This document shows positions 59,198-64,000 of a stretch of 64,000 nucleotides of DNA, piece after piece. The position numbers were made by a program, and so were the translations under genes. A model generated the notes under the pieces. That model saw only the letters and a list, made by a program, of their open reading frames with translations, did no database searches and had not been told where the DNA came from. Position 1 is the first letter of the stretch. Every line of letters starts with the position of its first letter. The stretch spans positions 6,944,001-7,008,000 of the forward strand of contig JAGUCH010000001.1 of the NCBI GenBank assembly GCA_019096065.1, read 5' to 3'. This DNA is from Paracyclopina nana (taxonomy: Eukaryota > Arthropoda > Copepoda > Cyclopoida > Cyclopettidae).

Positions 59198-60625
59198 ATG
59201 GAGTCATCTTCTGGTAGCAGTGACGAAGACGAACGAGAAAACGTCAATTACATTCCCATGAGGCCGTGTCATCAACGATCCAAGTCTTTGCCATTCAACC
59301 ACTTTAAATTGCAATCAGCTACTGAAAGCTCTAGAGCAGCTGTTGACAGAAAATCCTCGGCTCATTCGACATTGAGCGGAAATAATGCCTCACAAAAATC
59401 CCCAACTTCATTTAAAGTAAGCTATGTAATTTAAATCCGGACTGCGCTCCAATTAAACGGGGAAACATGGACGCTATCAAGAGTCCGGATGCTGTCCGAA
59501 ATTTACTATTTTTATGCTACTTTTTAAGGCTACCGAGATTGCACTTGTTAGTTTCTGAAACGATTGACGCTTTTAAGTACATGTCATTTCTGACACTTGA
59601 CGGTATAAAAATGGTTTTTTTATGTTTACGTATTTTAATGTATTTATAGTTTGACTCCACTGAACCGACGACTTATTGCGCACTTCTTTTTAGGAAGGAT
59701 TACAATTTTTGGAAAGCTCCCACAATGAAATCAAGTACAAGACAAAAAAGGTTGAATACATTTTGGAAAAAGAGAAACGTGCTCGAAGAGGATCAACGCC
59801 AACATCTGATTTGAATAAAATGTCTCGCCTTCGATTTTGGATACTATCAAAAGTAAGCACCATTTTAGGGTAACTTCTTCTAAGAACCGATACCATTCCG
59901 GATCTACAATCGACTTATTGAGGGAAAGCCTAATAAATGCCGGGTTCTGTTCCAGTTCAATGCAAACAAAAACCTCAAGACAGCAGATGAAACATTAAGG
60001 CAAGCCAATGAAACTTTGAGGAGCGCAGCCGAAATGATTGTTAAGCTGGATGACACGATGTCTCAAGAGGAGGAAAATCTGTGCCAACGAGCAAATCAAC
60101 TAAGAAGGAGGAGCGAGGTCACCTTTAAAACAATCAGCTCAAAGTAATAAAATTCTAACTATCTAACAATCTAAAAGCCATATAAATATCAAAATGATAA
60201 GGCATCCAACTGCAAGAAGAATTCAAAGCACAGGAGACGCAAATTTCCACATGGAAAACCGACCACCGCTATTGAAAGCTATGTAAATCAATAAACTTAT
60301 ATGAAGTGAACAGGTGAAATTAAGCTACAAGCATGATTTTATCTGTTCTAGTTACCATATGACCGCCATATTTAAATATGGGACTATAAGCCCGCATAAT
60401 AGTATTAAAAATGCCAATTCACAAAGGCACACGGAAATAGCAAGCTAATTGGCAAAATTGCCTTAAAATCAATCGTAATCTTTCAGGAGCATCGAAATTG
60501 ACGACGATATCGTCACCGAGTGCCAACAATTTTACGGACAATTGCAAAATCGACGGAAATCAAGCATCAGCATGGATGATAATTTTTTGAGCACCGTTAC
60601 AAGTGAATCTGTTATAAATTATTGA
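59198..60625 (+). CDS. Unrecognised coiled-coil protein, 234 residues
   Basis: Exons 59198-59416, 59694-59852, 59956-60143 and 60487-60625, phases 0, 0, 2, give 234 residues. The start at 59198 opens a Ser/acidic stretch (MESSSGSSDEDERENVNY), followed by a basic Ser-rich region (HQRSKSLPFNH). Exons 2-4 are highly charged and helical: YKTKKVEYILEKEKRARRG, then heptad-like TADETLRQANETLRSAAEMI and EEENLCQRANQLRRRSEV, and finally ECQQFYGQLQNRRKSS. No signal peptide or membrane segment is visible, so it is probably a cytosolic coiled-coil protein. I do not recognise a family. Three introns are short (103-343 bp). A poly(A) signal lies 13 nt after the stop (60,638-60,643). TMEM39 starts 744 bp downstream on the same strand. 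Confidence 0.75.
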
Positions 60626-60637
60626 ACGTTACTCCAA

Positions 60638-60643
60638 AATAAA
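60638..60643 (+). promoter_or_regulatory. AATAAA poly(A) signal of the coiled-coil gene
   Basis: Thirteen nt after the TGA at 60,623-60,625, another very short 3'UTR. Confidence 0.55.
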
Positions 60644-61368
60644 TTACGTTGGACCATGAATCGGGACTCCATTCTTATCAGAAATTATTGGGTGATGTAA
60701 GAAATTTGACGTACCTGGGACAAAATTGGCCGAAGTAAGGTAGGTAGAACCAACGATGAGGCTGGCACATTTGACATGGTGCGATTTGGCGACTTTTCAC
60801 AGCGTTGAGAAGGGGGAAATGATCCAAACTCTATTCTATCACTAAAAGTCAAATGAAGATGAAGTAAAAGTACAGTACAGTAAATGTGAAATTTCTTGTC
60901 AAAACTTTGAGAAAAACTAAACAGCCATGATTTTAAGTGAATATATTTTTAACAATTAAGGCAATTTAACACTTAAAAAATGTATAATCTGTGTGAAAAT
61001 TTACTTTTTACAAACTAGTAGCTCTAAAAATGGTTATTTTGTATAATGACTTTTTTAATTTATTATATTCTTCATTCCTGGTGTTGAACCGTAGATTTTT
61101 CAGGCAATTGTGTTTGAACTATTTGTTGTGAACTATCTCCCAATTTACTATCAAAAGATGAATATGAGAAATAAATTAATGAATTTTTTGAAGAAATATT
61201 TACATAAGCATTTATGTCCAGAAAAACCATCGTATAATCAGAGTCTGATCTCTTCAAAATAGACCGTCTTAGAATATCGATTCATTTTTTGAGCGGAACG
61301 AGTAACAACAATAAAAAGCCAAGAAGTTCAATATTTTTGTACCAAATGGTTTTTGCCCGAGAACGAAA
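60644..61368. other. Spacer before TMEM39
   Basis: About 0.7 kb of AT-rich DNA that must hold the 5'UTR and promoter of TMEM39. No clear core promoter element seen. Confidence 0.4.
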
Positions 61369-63007
61369 ATGAGGCCTAGAGTTCCAGGAAGCCGACGCGG
61401 GAAAAACCCTTCTGTTATGCCATCAGTTCAAGTTCAGCAGAAGAGCCAAAGGTTTGTGTATTTCCCATGCAGATGAATATTGGTGACCCTTGAGATTTTG
61501 CAGTGATGACACCCTTGGCAGCTACCGACGATTGACAAACATTGCATCCGGATATTCGGGCCTAATTGCTCAAGTCTTGCCCCACCTACCTTCAGATGGC
61601 AGTTTGACCTTTGAAATTATCATATTTGCTTTCATGAGCGTCGCCTTGTTTTTGCAATATTTACATTTATACCGATCCGTTTGGTGGCTGCCTCATTCGT
61701 ACAACAGCAATGCAGTAGTGAGTATTCCTAAGGCATCATCTGAAGAAGGTTTATGATAAAGAATATTCTCGCATAGAACTTTTACCTCATTGATCCCGTT
61801 CTTCTGGGATTTTCTGTCACCATTTTGGCCAGAAGGGTGATCTGGACCATATTGAAAAAGATCTTACACCGAGCTTTACCAGCACAATGGATCGACAGCT
61901 TTGTCACTGTGACGAGAAGCCTACTAACTCTTCACATTGTTGGAGCTTTGCTGATTATGACCTACTGCATACTGCAAAAGCATCCTGTTGTAAACATACT
62001 CTACCTAGCTTACCCGTAAGTGCATGTCATTGGAAAAGTAGGTTCAGCCTAATTCATTTCCCTCCAGGGTTTCCATGTATTTCATTCTATTTGGGCTCTC
62101 CGGAGAACCCTTCCTGGAGCTGATACCTGAAACATCCAATGGGAAATGCCAGTCAAAGCCAACGGGCAACAACGTTCGGATTTACCAGGACAAAGCTGGC
62201 GTTTATCACTGCTCGTCAACCAGCCCTGCACCCATAAATCCAGAGAGTGTGCGGAGTGAAATTCAAGTGTTGAAAGTGGACTTCAATGCTCGATTGAAGC
62301 AAGTTTTGTTCAACTCCATGGTGAGCAGCTACTATGCTGCTTTCATTCCCTGCTGTTTTGCTCCCAGTGCCCTCAATTATGAGACACCTTGGGTATTCCG
62401 TCATGGATTGCTAGTATTTGTCGGAGGAGCAATTCTCTACTCCGTTCAAATGTTCCCTACCAGCTATATTCACATGTTGCACAGAACTGCCATCAAAACT
62501 GGACAGTGGACCAAAATTGAGGGCAGAATTTCGCATGCATTTTATAATCAGTGAGTTCTACTCTGGCTCGATATTATTTGACTGATCCAAACTTGTTTAC
62601 TTCTAAGGTGGAATCCAAATACTGTGTGGCCTAATGGTAGCTTCGTTAGGCATGGGAAGGATCTCTTCAGGGCAGATGGTCTTCACAACTGCGCTGAGCC
62701 TGGAAACCTAACTCAATCCAGATTTTACGTAAGCCTTCGCTGACTGCCAAATTCGCCTCTGTTGCTTGACCGCTTCTTTTTTCAGACATACTTCAATGAA
62801 CCAATCTCTGTTTTGGGGATATTGCTAATGATACAATCTGGCCTTGTGTTAGCCCAGCACTTGTCACTGGCTTGGTCTACCCTGTGGTACCAGTTGATTT
62901 CGGAGGCTATATTGCTTTTCGCAAACTATTATGCCCTGTTCAAGCTGGCTCGCGACTACATCATAATCTGGAAAATCGCCCCCACAGTGAAAGAGAAAGA
63001 CAATTGA
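61369..63007 (+). CDS. TMEM39: TMEM39 multi-pass ER membrane protein
   Basis: Exons 61369-61451, 61504-61717, 61777-62015, 62068-62550, 62608-62728 and 62786-63007, phases 2, 0, 2, 2, 0, give 453 residues (human TMEM39A 488). The basic N-terminus (MRPRVPGSRRGKNPS) precedes the first helix at about 64-84 (FEIIIFAFMSVALFLQYLHL). Family blocks include VWWLPHSYNSNAVNFYLIDP, ARRVIWTI, LLTLHIVGALLIMTYCI, VLFNSMVSSYYAAFIPCCFA, WVFRHGLLVFVG, QWNPNTVWPNG and a last helix in AILLFANYYALFKLARDY. TMEM39 proteins sit in the ER, and are linked to SAC1 export and phosphoinositide control of autophagy in mammals and to collagen secretion in nematodes (family knowledge). Invertebrates usually have one gene, so A or B cannot be assigned. 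Introns are only 51-60 bp. The 3' end faces the 77-residue gene. Confidence 0.97.
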
Positions 63008-63205
63008 TACGACGGCTTGTGTCAAGACGCACTGAGTTTATTTAGTCAGAATATACCTACAATATATGTGAATCAATTAATCTAGAGGGCAAGTGTAGGA
63101 AGTTAAATTTTAGGAGTCCTTGATAAAGGTTACTACTTCATCGCACAGCCAAGGATGCCATCATGATAAGCTGGTCAAGTTGATGTTCTCATTTTTTCAT
63201 GAGAC

Positions 63206-63556
63206 TCAGATCTCCTCGTATGACTGATCACTTCGCCGTGATCTCCATGGGCAAGTGCAGGTGTACATGACCCAATGAAAGCCAACCTGAAAACACATAC
63301 ACGTGAGCGTTTGCGTTGACCCAAGGCGATAATCTTACCAAAATATGGCTGGGAATGCTCTTCCAAAACTCCAAGTGAGGGATAAGGTTCCATCCTCGTT
63401 CTCCATTTTTAAAGTTGAGGGCCGTTACAATGCCAAAGTATAGCAACAAGGTGATCTGAAGCGAAACAAGACTCAGCGTTTTTGATCTTGAAAGTGCATT
63501 AGTTTTTGGGGAAGGCTTACCAACAGCAAGATGCAGAACAAGCCGAACCCACCCAT
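63206..63556 (-). CDS. 77-residue membrane microprotein like the CD-M6P receptor tail
   Basis: Exons on the minus strand: 63556-63521, 63455-63339 and 63286-63206, both junctions in phase 0, giving 77 residues. One transmembrane helix at about residues 4-25 (FGLFCILLLITLLLYFGIVT) is followed by FKNGERGWNLIPHLEFWKSI. This resembles the juxtamembrane segment of the cation-dependent mannose-6-phosphate receptor (human GAKGMEQFPHLAFWQDL). After it come a CTC cysteine pair, as in that receptor's palmitoylated tail, and an acidic DQSYEEI end. No luminal sugar-binding domain is present: a stop lies upstream in frame and a TATA-like box lies about 350 nt upstream of the ATG. If the start is right it is a tail-only relative, perhaps acting in Golgi-endosome sorting (inference). 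A luminal exon beyond the window would make it a full receptor. Confidence 0.65.
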
Positions 63557-63903
63557 TCTTGTGGAGCTGGTGGTTCCGAAATGGCGAACGAAAAGAACGA
63601 ACTCAAATTGTGACTGCTCGCTGCGAATCCTCCTATCAGGCACTCAGCTGTTCAGCTCATGAGTTTTAGTTAGTTCGCCTGGATATCATAGAGAGCGGAA
63701 GATTTCCAGCGCACGCTACTGAGCAAATCGCGAAGGTCAAAATCTAAGTGAACGCAAATTTAAAAATATACACGTCACACAACCTCAAGCACATAAGTTT
63801 GACCTTTGCAATTTTTCGAGCGTTCGCGATGGTCTCAGCTTACTAAAACTTCCGCTCTCTATTTATATCCAGTCGACCTAGTTTTAGTGCTCTCAGGCAG
63901 AGA

Positions 63904-63911
63904 CTTATATA
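63904..63911 (-). promoter_or_regulatory. TATA-like box for the 77-residue gene
   Basis: TATATAAG on the minus strand; a second TATA-like TATAAAT lies at about 63,862-63,868. Either would place the start of transcription 280-330 nt upstream of the ATG at 63,556 with no intron needed. Confidence 0.4.
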
Positions 63912-64000
63912 ACAAGAGAAGTGCTACTGGGCGAGGCTTAAGGGGGTGCGTTTGCAGATCTGCTGCACGCTCCAAAAGAGACTACAATGGAATTTTGGTC

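Overview
The window is nuclear DNA of an animal, most likely an ecdysozoan and probably an arthropod (a small crustacean such as a copepod would fit). The reasons are GT-AG spliced genes with animal-only families (a Dpr/zig-8-type two-Ig neuronal protein, CCM3/PDCD10, UBXN6/UBXD1, TMEM39), AT-rich spacers, and many short non-autonomous DNA elements. The species cannot be fixed from the sequence alone. No rRNA, intact tRNA, CRISPR array, retroviral or Polinton-like element was recognised.

Layout. (1) 1-9,062, minus: a C-type-lectin-like gene running off the left edge; its last visible intron holds a complete serine beta-lactamase-like gene on the opposite strand (875-2,815). (2) 10,629-14,468, minus: an unrecognised 171-residue secreted or membrane protein in five exons. 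(3) 15,144-19,585, minus: UBXN6 and, only 17 nt upstream of its ATG, an unrelated small membrane-protein ORF, a dicistronic-looking pair. (4) 22,257-43,544, plus: a complete Dpr-like gene (332 residues, six coding exons) with 11.6-kb and 7.5-kb introns full of small transposons. (5) 43,682-47,058, minus: PDCD10/CCM3, tail to tail with the Dpr gene, and upstream of it a 358-residue disordered protein carrying two PP1-docking-like motifs. (6) 47.1-59.1 kb: gene-poor DNA with hairpin elements, terminal-inverted-repeat elements and a tRNA-like Pol III unit. (7) 59,198-60,625, plus: an unrecognised coiled-coil protein. (8) 61,369-63,007, plus: TMEM39. (9) 63,206-63,556, minus: a 77-residue membrane microprotein resembling the membrane-to-tail segment of the cation-dependent mannose-6-phosphate receptor.

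Exon joins were built by hand. For each spliced model the donor and acceptor phases agree across every junction, which is the main support for the small and unknown genes. The most interesting points are the 17-nt dicistronic pair, the 358-residue protein with inhibitor-1-like motif order and its possible splice into PDCD10, the receptor-tail microprotein, the gene nested antisense in an intron, and a three-level nest of palindromic elements at 37.4-38.5 kb.
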